A stretch of 8,911 nucleotides of DNA from SYIM01 sp964581825 (GTDB taxonomy: Bacteria; Pseudomonadota; Gammaproteobacteria; Burkholderiales; Burkholderiaceae_E), in NCBI GenBank assembly GCA_964581825.1, contig CAZORB010000159.1:1-8911 (forward strand), written 5' to 3'. Below the pieces are notes generated by a model. It ran no database searches. It was not told where the DNA came from and saw only the letters and a list, made by a program, of their open reading frames with translations. Positions 1-6,365 of the stretch are shown piece after piece. A program made the position numbers and the translations under genes. Within the stretch, counting starts at the first letter, position 1. The number at the start of each line of letters is the position of its first letter.

Positions 1-1
1 G

Positions 2-106
2 CATATCTTTACGGTAACCAGCGACACGCCCGCCCGACTGCTGGTGATTTACGCCCCGCCCTACGGCGAGTCGCCCGACAAGGTGATTCGGCCGCCCGCA
101 GCCTGA
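2..106 (+). CDS. Cupin-domain protein, C-terminal fragment
   Basis: This is the last 34 codons of a gene that begins before the window, read in the frame that ends at TGA 104-106. The visible protein runs HIFTVTSDTPARLLVIYAPP and then a short YGESPDKVIRP tail. The pattern 'x-F-x-N/V-x-x-D-T-P-A-R-L-L-V-I-Y-A-P-P-Y' is typical of the closing beta strands of small cupin proteins (a double-stranded beta barrel that often holds a metal ion). The metal-binding histidines would lie upstream and cannot be seen. It ends 28 bases before the molybdenum-subunit gene on the same strand, so the two are probably cotranscribed. Small cupins occur in many catabolic operons as isomerases, dioxygenase-like enzymes or proteins of unknown role, so no reaction is assigned. 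The family call is fairly good for a short fragment. Confidence 0.65.
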   Translation, partial: HIFTVTSDTPARLLVIYAPPYGESPDKVIRPPAA

Positions 107-134
107 ATCGGTCCATCGCTTACCAAGCCGCTCA

Positions 135-2384
135 GTGAACACAGAGCACGTTGCCGCGATTCCAGGCGCCGGCCAATCGCCGCTGCGCGTTGAAGACGCC
201 CATCTTCTGAAGGGACAGGGCCGCTTTGATGGCTCCCTGAGCCTGCCCGGCATGGTGCATGCCGTCGTGCTTCGATCGATGCATGCGCGTGCAAGACTTC
301 AATCAATAGACACTTCGGCCGCGCGCGCAATGCCGGGTGTACTGGGCGTTTTCACCTCCGACGACCTGCTGGCCGCAGGGCTTTCGCCCATCGGTTTTCA
401 TGCCGCGATACCGTCAGAAACGGGTGGCGAAATGTCTGCGCCGCCGCGTCATGCCCTCGCACGCGATGAACTGCGCTATGTAGGCGAACCCATCGCGCTG
501 GTGGTGGCCACCAGTCGCTACGCAGCGCTCGATGCAGCAGAACGAATCGACGTAAATATTGAGACGCTGCCTGCAGTGTCTGGCATTGCACGTGCGCTGG
601 AGGCCGATGCACCCGTGCTCTGGCCCGGCGCGCCTGGAAACATTGTGGGTCGCTACGAATACGGCGACGCACAACAGGTAACAGCGGCCCTCAAGACGGC
701 CGCGCATGTGATCAAGCTTCGGATCGTGAACCAAAGAGTTGCCCCCACCGCCATGGAGCCTCGCGGTGCAGTGGGTGTTTGGAACATGCACGATCAACGC
801 TACACACTGCACGCCGCCAGTCAGACGCCTCACCTGACCCGGCAGCTACTGGCCTCGGTCTTGGGTCATCCCGAGCACGCTATCCAGGTGCAGGTGGGCG
901 ATATCGGCGGCGGCTTTGGGAGCAAGGTATCGCTCCATCCTGAAGATGTTCTGGTGCTGTTTGCGGCGCGCGCGCTTGGCCGCCCGGTTCGCTGGGTGGC
1001 CGATCGGAGCGAAAGTTTTCTGTCTGACATGCACGGGCGTGACCATCTCAGCGAATGCGAGCTTGCCGTTGATGCGGAAGGCCGGTTCCTCGCGCTCAAA
1101 GTACGCGACTGGGCCGACATGGGCGCCTATGTCAGCTTTTTTGGCGCGGCGATCGCCACCCGCACCGGCAATCGCGTGGCAAATGGGGCGTATCACATAC
1201 CGGCAATTTATGCCGAGATTCGCGCGGTGCTCTCCAATACACCCCCCACTGGGCCGTATCGCGGCGCGGGACGCCCAGAGACGGTGTACCGGCTTGAACG
1301 GCTCATTGATGTCGCCGCCCGCAGGCTAAATATCGATGCGGCTCTGCTCAGGCGTCGCAACCTGATCCGCCCCGATCAGATTCCGTACACCAATGTGGTC
1401 GGACAGACCTATGACAGCGGGCGGTTTCCGGCAGTACTCGATCAGGCGTTGGCTCTGGCCGATTGGCATGGCTTTCCGCAAAGGCGCGATGCGGCCCAGG
1501 CACGCGGGCGGCTGCGGGGTCGTGGGATCGCGTATCACATCGACTCCACCAGCGGCATCACGCCCAGCGAGACCGCAACAGTCACTGTCGCCGACAACCA
1601 GATCATCGTACTGTCGGGCACCCAGGCGATGGGCCAGGGTCTGGAAACGGTCTACATCCAGCTGGTCGCCGCTACGCTTGGCGTATCCACCGAGCGGGTG
1701 AAAATCATCCAGGGGGATACCGACCGGGTGCCTTCAGGCGTAGGCAGTTACGGTTCGCGCTCGCTTTATATCGGCGGCGCCGCCATCGTTCAGGCGGCGC
1801 GCAATCTTCTTCAGCAGCTTGGCCTTCGGAGTGCGCCCGCGCTCAACGATCTCTTCGGGCTCGCGGCTGATCAGCCTGAGCCGGCGCAGACGGGCGTCGC
1901 CACGGCCACCTCGCCCTTCTGCTTTCCGAACGGCTGCCATGTGTGCGAGGTAGAGATCGATCCGGCCACGGGAACGGTCAGCGTTGAGCGCTACACGGCG
2001 GTAGACGACGTGGGCACGGTCATCCATCCAGTAATCGTTGAGGGACAAACCTGGGGTGCGGTCGTGCAGGGGCTCGGCCAGGCGCTGCTCGAGCAGGTGG
2101 TGCACGACCCGGTTTCTGGCCAGCTCCTCACCGGCTCACTCATGGACTACGCACTGCCGCGGGCAGACCTTCTTCCAGCCATGAAGACTGCGCTCGATCA
2201 GCAGGCGCCCTCCACCACCGGCCTTCTGGGCGCAAAGGGTGCTGGCGAAGGCGGCGCACTGGGAGCGCCGCCGGCGGCGGTATCTGCCGTGATGGACGCT
2301 TTACGTGAATTCGGAACCGAGCATCTCGATATGCCTTTGCTCCCAGAGCGAATCTGGCGAATCATTCACTTAAAACAGCCATAG
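135..2384 (+). CDS. Xanthine dehydrogenase-family molybdopterin-binding (large) subunit, form II CoxL-like
   Basis: This 749-residue protein is the catalytic large subunit of a molybdenum hydroxylase, which uses water to hydroxylate or oxidise an organic substrate in the cytoplasm. The order is an N-terminal hammerhead domain (about residues 15-130), then two molybdopterin-binding domains (about 150-400 and 410-690). Visible motifs are GGGFGSK (258-264, cofactor binding), PYRGAGRPE (374-382, the active-site loop), AMGQGLE (498-504), GSYGSRS, and KGAGEGG with the probable catalytic Glu705. The loop is the form II AYRGAGR type, not the AYxCSFR loop of true CO dehydrogenase, so the substrate is probably not CO. 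GTG 135 is the only possible upstream start: an in-frame TGA lies at 84-86 and no other start codon falls between. No ribosome binding site is obvious. The FAD and [2Fe-2S] partner subunits are not in the window and may lie upstream. The stretch after residue 555 seems about 30 residues shorter than in relatives I remember. The family is sure; the substrate is unknown. Confidence 0.93.
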   Translation: MNTEHVAAIPGAGQSPLRVEDAHLLKGQGRFDGSLSLPGMVHAVVLRSMHARARLQSIDTSAARAMPGVLGVFTSDDLLAAGLSPIGFHAAIPSETGGEMSAPPRHALARDELRYVGEPIALVVATSRYAALDAAERIDVNIETLPAVSGIARALEADAPVLWPGAPGNIVGRYEYGDAQQVTAALKTAAHVIKLRIVNQRVAPTAMEPRGAVGVWNMHDQRYTLHAASQTPHLTRQLLASVLGHPEHAIQVQVGDIGGGFGSKVSLHPEDVLVLFAARALGRPVRWVADRSESFLSDMHGRDHLSECELAVDAEGRFLALKVRDWADMGAYVSFFGAAIATRTGNRVANGAYHIPAIYAEIRAVLSNTPPTGPYRGAGRPETVYRLERLIDVAARRLNIDAALLRRRNLIRPDQIPYTNVVGQTYDSGRFPAVLDQALALADWHGFPQRRDAAQARGRLRGRGIAYHIDSTSGITPSETATVTVADNQIIVLSGTQAMGQGLETVYIQLVAATLGVSTERVKIIQGDTDRVPSGVGSYGSRSLYIGGAAIVQAARNLLQQLGLRSAPALNDLFGLAADQPEPAQTGVATATSPFCFPNGCHVCEVEIDPATGTVSVERYTAVDDVGTVIHPVIVEGQTWGAVVQGLGQALLEQVVHDPVSGQLLTGSLMDYALPRADLLPAMKTALDQQAPSTTGLLGAKGAGEGGALGAPPAAVSAVMDALREFGTEHLDMPLLPERIWRIIHLKQP

Positions 2385-2390
2385 GAGGAG
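2383..2390 (+). promoter_or_regulatory. Ribosome binding site of the TRAP binding-protein gene, overlapping the previous stop
   Basis: AGGAGGAG lies 2 bases before ATG 2393 and is the strongest Shine-Dalgarno match seen in the window. Its first two bases are the end of the TAG stop codon of the molybdenum-subunit gene. Ribosomes ending on the upstream gene would therefore sit on this site, which suggests translational coupling, and it fixes the start of the binding protein. High expression of the binding protein would fit, because TRAP systems need an excess of it over the membrane subunits. Confidence 0.85.
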
Positions 2391-2392
2391 AC

Positions 2393-3463
2393 ATGCACAA
2401 CGAATCCCGCCGCAGTTCGCTGAAGCTGATTGGGGCAGCCACCGCAGCCGTAGCAGCGCCGGCTATCGCGCAAGGTCAGCAGACGATTCGGGTGGCAATC
2501 GGTGCTAGCCATCCGCTCAACAACATCTTCGTCGGCATGATGAAAGAGGTGTTCCAGGCCGAGGTGGACAAGCGGCTTGCTGGCACGCGCTTCAAAATTG
2601 AATGGCGCGAGGCCTACGGCGGCACCCTCTACAAGTTCCAGGAAACCCTGAGCGCAGTGCGCGACAACATTGTCGATATTGGTTGGGTAGGTTCGATCTT
2701 TGAGCCCACCGCCATGCCGCTTCACAACGTCACCTACTTCTCGCCCTTCGCTACCGACAATCTGCCCCTGGTGATCTCGATCATGGATGGGCTGCACGAG
2801 AAGCTGCCGGCGCTACGTCAAACCTGGGAAACCAATAATCTGGTGTACCTGGGGGGAAGCGGCGTTGAAACCTATCATCTCTGGACCACCCAGCCAGTGA
2901 CCTCGCTTGCCTCGCTGAAGGGCCGCAAGTTTTCAACGCCAGGGGCCGTTGCAACATTCCTGCAGGGCACCGGCGCGGTGGCCGTCAATTCACCTATTCC
3001 AGCGTTCTACACCGATATCAAATCGGGCGTTACCGACGGCGCGGTATCGTTTTCCACGGCTATCCTGGGCACACGGGTGTATGAAGTGGCGCCCTACTTC
3101 ACACGCGTAGGTATCGGCGCGCAGTACGTTGGCGGGCTTGCAGCCAATCGCTCGGCGTTCGGCAAACTGCCGCCCGAGGTTCAGTCGGTGATACGCGATT
3201 GCGGCAAGCTCTACGCAGCCGCGGTGGGGCGTGTCTCCACCGAGCGCTCGGATGCCTCGCTTGAGCAGATGACCAAGGCGGGCATGAAGGTCTCGGCACT
3301 GTCAGCCGAGGAGCGTCAGAAGTGGATCGACACCATGCCCAACGTTGCGGCGCAATGGGTCAAAGCCAATTCAAAAGTGCCAGCCCAAGACGTGCTGAAA
3401 GCCTGGATGGACGCGCTCAGGGCAGCGGGCGAAAAGCCCTCGCGTGCGTGGGACAAGCTCTAA
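2393..3463 (+). CDS. dctP: TRAP transporter periplasmic substrate-binding protein (DctP family)
   Basis: This 356-residue protein binds a solute in the periplasm and hands it to the TRAP membrane subunits encoded just downstream. Residues 1-26 form a signal peptide with a twin arginine (SRRSSLKLIG, R6-R7), an alanine-rich core and a likely cut after AIA (residue 26), so export may be by the Tat route, though the usual phenylalanine of the Tat motif is a serine. The mature part has DctP features: the YGGTLYKFQETLSAV segment, VDIGWVGS, SLKGRKF and IKSGVTDGAV. In most DctP proteins the stretch after LKG reads K-I-R and that arginine salt-bridges the carboxylate of the ligand. Here it reads K-F-S-T-P, so the position is Ser181. 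The protein may belong to a divergent subfamily with an unusual ligand or binding mode. The start is fixed by a strong ribosome binding site 2 bases upstream. The family is secure; the ligand is unknown. Confidence 0.93.
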   Translation: MHNESRRSSLKLIGAATAAVAAPAIAQGQQTIRVAIGASHPLNNIFVGMMKEVFQAEVDKRLAGTRFKIEWREAYGGTLYKFQETLSAVRDNIVDIGWVGSIFEPTAMPLHNVTYFSPFATDNLPLVISIMDGLHEKLPALRQTWETNNLVYLGGSGVETYHLWTTQPVTSLASLKGRKFSTPGAVATFLQGTGAVAVNSPIPAFYTDIKSGVTDGAVSFSTAILGTRVYEVAPYFTRVGIGAQYVGGLAANRSAFGKLPPEVQSVIRDCGKLYAAAVGRVSTERSDASLEQMTKAGMKVSALSAEERQKWIDTMPNVAAQWVKANSKVPAQDVLKAWMDALRAAGEKPSRAWDKL

Positions 3464-3992
3464 GCACCGCGCGATAGACACTGTGTTCGATCGGTCGCTA
3501 CGCGCGTTAAGCGCGCTAGGTATCGCCTGGATATTCGCGCTGATGCTGTTGGTCGGCGCGGATATCGTGAGCCGCTTCGTCTTCAATTCGCCAATCAGCG
3601 GGGTTGCTGAGATCGCTGGGTTCTCGGTGATCGCGATCACCTTTCTGCAGCTGCCGGCAGCGGTCAATAATGGCCGACTGGCGCGGGCAGATCTGGTCCT
3701 GCAACGTATCCGTGCGCACTCGCCAGGCACCGCTCAGACAATCGAGCGGGCGTTCGCGCTGCTTGGCGCAGTAGTGTTCCTGGCGATTGTCTGGGCAGCG
3801 GTATCCGGCCTGGGACACGCGTGGCGCACCAATGATCAGTTCGGTGCGCAAGGCGTCTTCACGTTTCCCAAGTGGCCCATCTGGCTGTTGGTGCTTTCGG
3901 GCAGCGCAGGGGCAGTCGCCGCGTTCGCGGTACAGGTGGTGCGCGGTCCCCCTTCGTCGGGGACGGGTGGCCCGCGGCACGGAGAGCTCTGA
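3444..3992 (+). CDS. dctQ: TRAP transporter small membrane subunit (DctQ family)
   Basis: This 182-residue inner-membrane protein is the small subunit that pairs with the large TRAP subunit in sodium-driven uptake. Four hydrophobic segments are visible at about residues 25-46, 53-73, 104-124 and 144-166, the usual DctQ layout. Between the first two lies VSRFVFNSPISG, and after the second NNGRLARADLV, both matching the family's conserved loop regions (R-F-x-F-N-x-x-x-x-x-x-E, and G-x-x-x-x-x-D-L). The given GTG start overlaps the end of dctP by 20 bases. A second GTG at 3483, 19 bases after the dctP stop, would give a protein 13 residues shorter (MFDRSLRAL...) that looks just as natural. Neither has a clear ribosome binding site, so the start is uncertain. 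The stop overlaps the dctM start in TGATG. Confidence 0.9.
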   Translation: MRGTSSKHRAIDTVFDRSLRALSALGIAWIFALMLLVGADIVSRFVFNSPISGVAEIAGFSVIAITFLQLPAAVNNGRLARADLVLQRIRAHSPGTAQTIERAFALLGAVVFLAIVWAAVSGLGHAWRTNDQFGAQGVFTFPKWPIWLLVLSGSAGAVAAFAVQVVRGPPSSGTGGPRHGEL

Positions 3993-5305
3993 TGGATTTC
4001 AGCATCGGGCTTGTGTTGGTGGGCTTGCTGATCGGCCTTGTGATGCTCGGCGCGCCGATTGGCGTGACGCTTATTCTGCTTGCACTGGGGGGTACCTGGG
4101 CCCTGCGTGGCGATCTTGAAATCGCGATCCGGCTGGTCGGGAGCGGCGCGCTCACAAGCATCGCCGAATACGTCTTCTCAGTGATTCCCCTGTTTGTGCT
4201 GATGGGGTCGCTCGTGAGCCTGTCGGGCGTGGGGCGCGATACGTTTTCGGTCGCGCAATGGCTACTGCAGCGCGTACAGGGTGGGCTTGGCGTGGCTACC
4301 GTGGCAGCCAATGCGTTATTTGCGGCAGTCACGGGTGTGTCCGTGGCATCAGCCAGTCTGTTCAGTCAGGTTGCAGTACCGCCCATGCTGCGCTTTGGCT
4401 ACACCATGCGGTTTGCAGTAGGGGTGGTGGCGGGCAGCTCGATTCTGGGCATGCTGATTCCACCCAGCATCCTGATGATCGTGTACGGCGTACTCGCTGA
4501 AGTATCCATTGGACGTATGTTCCTGGCGGGCGTCATTCCGGGCATTGTGATGTCGATTGCGTTCATCGTGATCATCGTGATGCTGGCGCGCCTGCGACCG
4601 CAATTCGTCTACGAACAGGCGACTCAAGCAGCCATTGAACAACCCTCTGAAAACGCCCGGTCGGTGGTAACCAAACTGCTACCGATCACGCTGTTGATTG
4701 TGCTGGTGCTTGGGGGAATTTACGGCGGTGTATTTACCCCCACCGAGGCTGGTGCGGCTGGGGCGTTGGGGGCATTAGCTATTGCAGGCTGGCGGCGCAG
4801 TCTCGATCGAAAAAGTCTGTGGGCAGTACTGGTGGAAAGCGGCCATGTATCGGTCGGCATTCTGTTTCTGCTGATGGCTGCAAGCCTGTACTCGCGCATG
4901 CTTACCATGGCGGGTGTGCCGGGCATGATGGCTTCCTGGATCTCCGAGCTGGGTGCAGGTCCCTACGGCTTTTTCCTGGCCTATGTAATCTGTCTGGTGA
5001 TTCTGGGCATGTTCCTGGATTCGGTATCGATTTTGCTGATCGTGACGCCGATTGCGGTGCCTATTGCCAAGAGCTTCGGGATTGACCTCGTGCATTTCGG
5101 AATCGTGTCGATCGTGGCCGTTGAAATTGGATTACTCACGCCGCCGTTCGGGTTGTCAGTGTTCGCAGTGCAAAGTGCAATCGGTACAAACCGAGTTCGA
5201 CTTGAGACTATCTTCGCGGGATCTTTCCCCTTTGTAGCCACGATGTTCGTCGTCCTGTGGCTATTGATCTTTTTCCCATCCCTTTCAACTTGGCTGGCCT
5301 ACTAA
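3992..5305 (+). CDS. dctM: TRAP transporter large membrane subunit (DctM family)
   Basis: This 437-residue polytopic inner-membrane protein is the transport channel of the TRAP system and couples substrate entry to the sodium gradient. It is hydrophobic throughout, with roughly a dozen membrane segments. Family landmarks are visible: LGAPIGV near the N terminus (19-25), GMLIPPS (153-159) followed by YGVLAEVSIGRMFLAGVIPG, FTPTEAG (248-254), the Asp343 region GMFLDSVSILLIVTPI, and LLTPPFG (381-387). The reading frame stays open upstream to 3872, but that extension is arginine-rich, overlaps dctQ and lacks DctM character. ATG 3992 has GGAGAG five bases upstream, starts with the typical MDFSIGLVLVG and overlaps the dctQ stop by one base, so it is the chosen start. 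The length is normal for DctM. It is cotranscribed and probably translationally coupled with dctQ. Confidence 0.93.
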   Translation: MDFSIGLVLVGLLIGLVMLGAPIGVTLILLALGGTWALRGDLEIAIRLVGSGALTSIAEYVFSVIPLFVLMGSLVSLSGVGRDTFSVAQWLLQRVQGGLGVATVAANALFAAVTGVSVASASLFSQVAVPPMLRFGYTMRFAVGVVAGSSILGMLIPPSILMIVYGVLAEVSIGRMFLAGVIPGIVMSIAFIVIIVMLARLRPQFVYEQATQAAIEQPSENARSVVTKLLPITLLIVLVLGGIYGGVFTPTEAGAAGALGALAIAGWRRSLDRKSLWAVLVESGHVSVGILFLLMAASLYSRMLTMAGVPGMMASWISELGAGPYGFFLAYVICLVILGMFLDSVSILLIVTPIAVPIAKSFGIDLVHFGIVSIVAVEIGLLTPPFGLSVFAVQSAIGTNRVRLETIFAGSFPFVATMFVVLWLLIFFPSLSTWLAY

Positions 5306-5327
5306 CTTTGCCAGCGCAATCTGTGCC

Positions 5328-5333
5328 GAGGAG
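5328..5333 (+). promoter_or_regulatory. Ribosome binding site of the dienelactone hydrolase gene
   Basis: GAGGAG lies 7 bases before GTG 5341 and 10 bases before ATG 5344. It argues against the longer reading from ATG 5257, which would overlap dctM by 49 bases, and supports a start at 5341 or 5344. Confidence 0.65.
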
Positions 5334-5343
5334 CTCTGCTGTG

Positions 5344-6039
5344 ATGAGAACTGAAAACGTGACAATCCCGATGCGCGACGGCGTGATGGGTGCACACATT
5401 GCGTGGCCTGACAAAACGCCGGCCGGAGCAATCATCGCCATCATGGAAATCTGGGGCGTGAATGACACCATGCGCCGCCATGCGCAGGAGTTCGCCGAGG
5501 CCGGCTTCATCTGCCTGGTTCCCGATCTGTTCTGGCGGCAGGAGCCCGGCGTAGAGCTCTATGACCGAAACCCTGACGATGTTCGCAAAGCCTTCGACCT
5601 TTACTACGACTTCGACTATGACCTTGGCGTGCGCGACATGGAAGACACCATGGCGTATCTGCGAAAGATCACAGGCGGCAATGGCAAGGTGGGTAGCGTT
5701 GGCTACTGTCTGGGCGGAAAGCTCTGTTACATGATGTGTTGCCGCACCGACATCGATTGCGCGGTGGCGTATTACGGCACCTACATCGAACACAATATTC
5801 GCGAGGCACCGTCGCTCCATCGGCCTTTCATGCTGCACATGGCCATGAAAGACCGCTGGGTTCAGGCTGAAGTCAACGATCTGCTTGAGCGACGCCTGTC
5901 ACCCAATCCACTGGTTACCATTCACAAATATCCTGAAGCCGACCATGCGTTTGCCCGCCATGGCGGTCGCACCTGGCGCGAGGCCGAGGCCAATGAGGCG
6001 CTTGCCCATTCGGTGGGGTTCTTTAAGAAGTATCTGTAG
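5344..6039 (+). CDS. Dienelactone hydrolase family protein
   Basis: This 231-residue cytoplasmic alpha/beta hydrolase belongs to the family of carboxymethylenebutenolidase, which opens the lactone ring of dienelactone to maleylacetate in chloroaromatic breakdown. The catalytic triad is visible as Cys122 in GYCLGGK, Asp170 in MKDRWV and His201 in ADHAFAR. Glu35 in MEIWGVND matches the glutamate that activates the cysteine in the classical enzyme. Arg205, four residues after the histidine, matches an arginine that contacts the substrate carboxylate there. Numbered from GTG 5341, the triad and glutamate fall exactly at the positions known for Pseudomonas ClcD (Glu36, Cys123, Asp171, His202). The start is ATG 5344 or GTG 5341; both share the GAGGAG site. 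The frame also opens from ATG 5257, but that part translates dctM sequence. The gene follows the TRAP genes by 38 bases and probably acts on the imported compound or a product of the molybdenum enzyme. The family is sure; the true substrate is not. Confidence 0.92.
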   Translation: MRTENVTIPMRDGVMGAHIAWPDKTPAGAIIAIMEIWGVNDTMRRHAQEFAEAGFICLVPDLFWRQEPGVELYDRNPDDVRKAFDLYYDFDYDLGVRDMEDTMAYLRKITGGNGKVGSVGYCLGGKLCYMMCCRTDIDCAVAYYGTYIEHNIREAPSLHRPFMLHMAMKDRWVQAEVNDLLERRLSPNPLVTIHKYPEADHAFARHGGRTWREAEANEALAHSVGFFKKYL

Positions 6040-6365
6040 AACCGTCAGGTGCTTGACTCCCCCAAGCGGCCGCCTTGCTTTCCCCACAGCGTTGACAGAG
6101 GCGCTGCCCACAGGCCCTCGCCCAGCGGCGGCGTTCTCGCCTATGCCATCGACCCGATATTGCCCGCATCGCCAGCGAATCAGCGACGGTCGGCAATGCC
6201 GTTAAGCTGGGTGATCCGATACGCAGAAAGCGACCAAAGCGTACGGCATACGAGCGTCGATGAGCCGCAAAAGCGACTGCTGGACTAACGCCCCTACGGA
6301 GAGCCTTTGGGGTTCATTGAAAGTGGGGCGGTAAGCTGGAAGGCGAGTTCGCCCTGGTTCGCACC
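6040..6365. other. Convergent intergenic region without a convincing gene
   Basis: These 326 bases lie between the stop of the hydrolase (plus strand) and the stop of eda (minus strand). Short open frames exist on both strands (for example 6049-6288 plus and 6202-6420 minus), but their translations are rich in Arg, Pro and Ser, resemble no family I know and lack ribosome binding sites. Two small GGCG-N4-CGCC hairpins occur at 6130-6141 and 6342-6353, and a weak CCCC/GGGG pairing at about 6291-6311. There is no uridine-rich tract on either strand, so no classical terminator is called. The stretch is long for a convergent spacer and could hold a degraded gene or a small RNA, but I cannot show either. 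Confidence 0.5.
6340..6355 (-). terminator. Small hairpin downstream of eda, possible transcription end signal
   Basis: On the minus strand AGGGCG and CGCCTT flank the loop AACT, giving a six-pair stem with one G-T pair. It begins 10 bases after the eda stop codon. The position is right for a terminator, but the stem is short and no run of T follows, so it would at best be a weak or factor-dependent terminator. A chance palindrome in GC-rich DNA is equally possible. Confidence 0.25.

Noticed and set aside
414..833. 139-residue minus-strand open frame inside the molybdenum-subunit gene
   Set aside because: It is a shadow of a GC-rich coding sequence. The sense frame has all family motifs; the antisense protein is rich in Arg, His and Cys and resembles nothing known.
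135..2384. True carbon monoxide dehydrogenase (CoxL)
   Set aside because: The active-site loop is PYRGAGR and not AYxCSFR, so the copper-binding cysteine is missing.
2366..2797. 143-residue minus-strand open frame across the start of dctP
   Set aside because: It lies antisense to a secure gene and to its ribosome binding site, and its translation shows no known domain.
3872..3991. Upstream extension of the dctM frame (40 extra codons)
   Set aside because: It overlaps dctQ, is arginine- and glycine-rich instead of membrane-like, and ATG 3992 has a good ribosome binding site and a family-typical N terminus.
5257..5343. Longer start of the dienelactone hydrolase at ATG 5257
   Set aside because: It overlaps the end of dctM by 49 bases, has no ribosome binding site and adds residues without family similarity. 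GAGGAG at 5328-5333 supports 5341 or 5344.
5302..5838. 178-residue minus-strand open frame opposite the dienelactone hydrolase
   Set aside because: The sense strand carries an intact catalytic triad; the antisense translation is His- and Val-rich with no recognisable family.
6066..6073. GCGGCCGC palindrome, considered as part of a terminator after the hydrolase
   Set aside because: The surrounding CAAG/CTTG arms pair imperfectly, the centre leaves no room for a loop, and no T-run follows.
6092..6097. TTGACA, a perfect -35 box
   Set aside because: No -10-like sequence lies 16-18 bases downstream (the bases there are CCCTCG), and no plus-strand gene follows.
6049..6288. 79-residue plus-strand open frame in the convergent spacer
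   Set aside because: It has no ribosome binding site, its composition is rich in Pro, Arg and Ser, and it has no similarity to a family I know.
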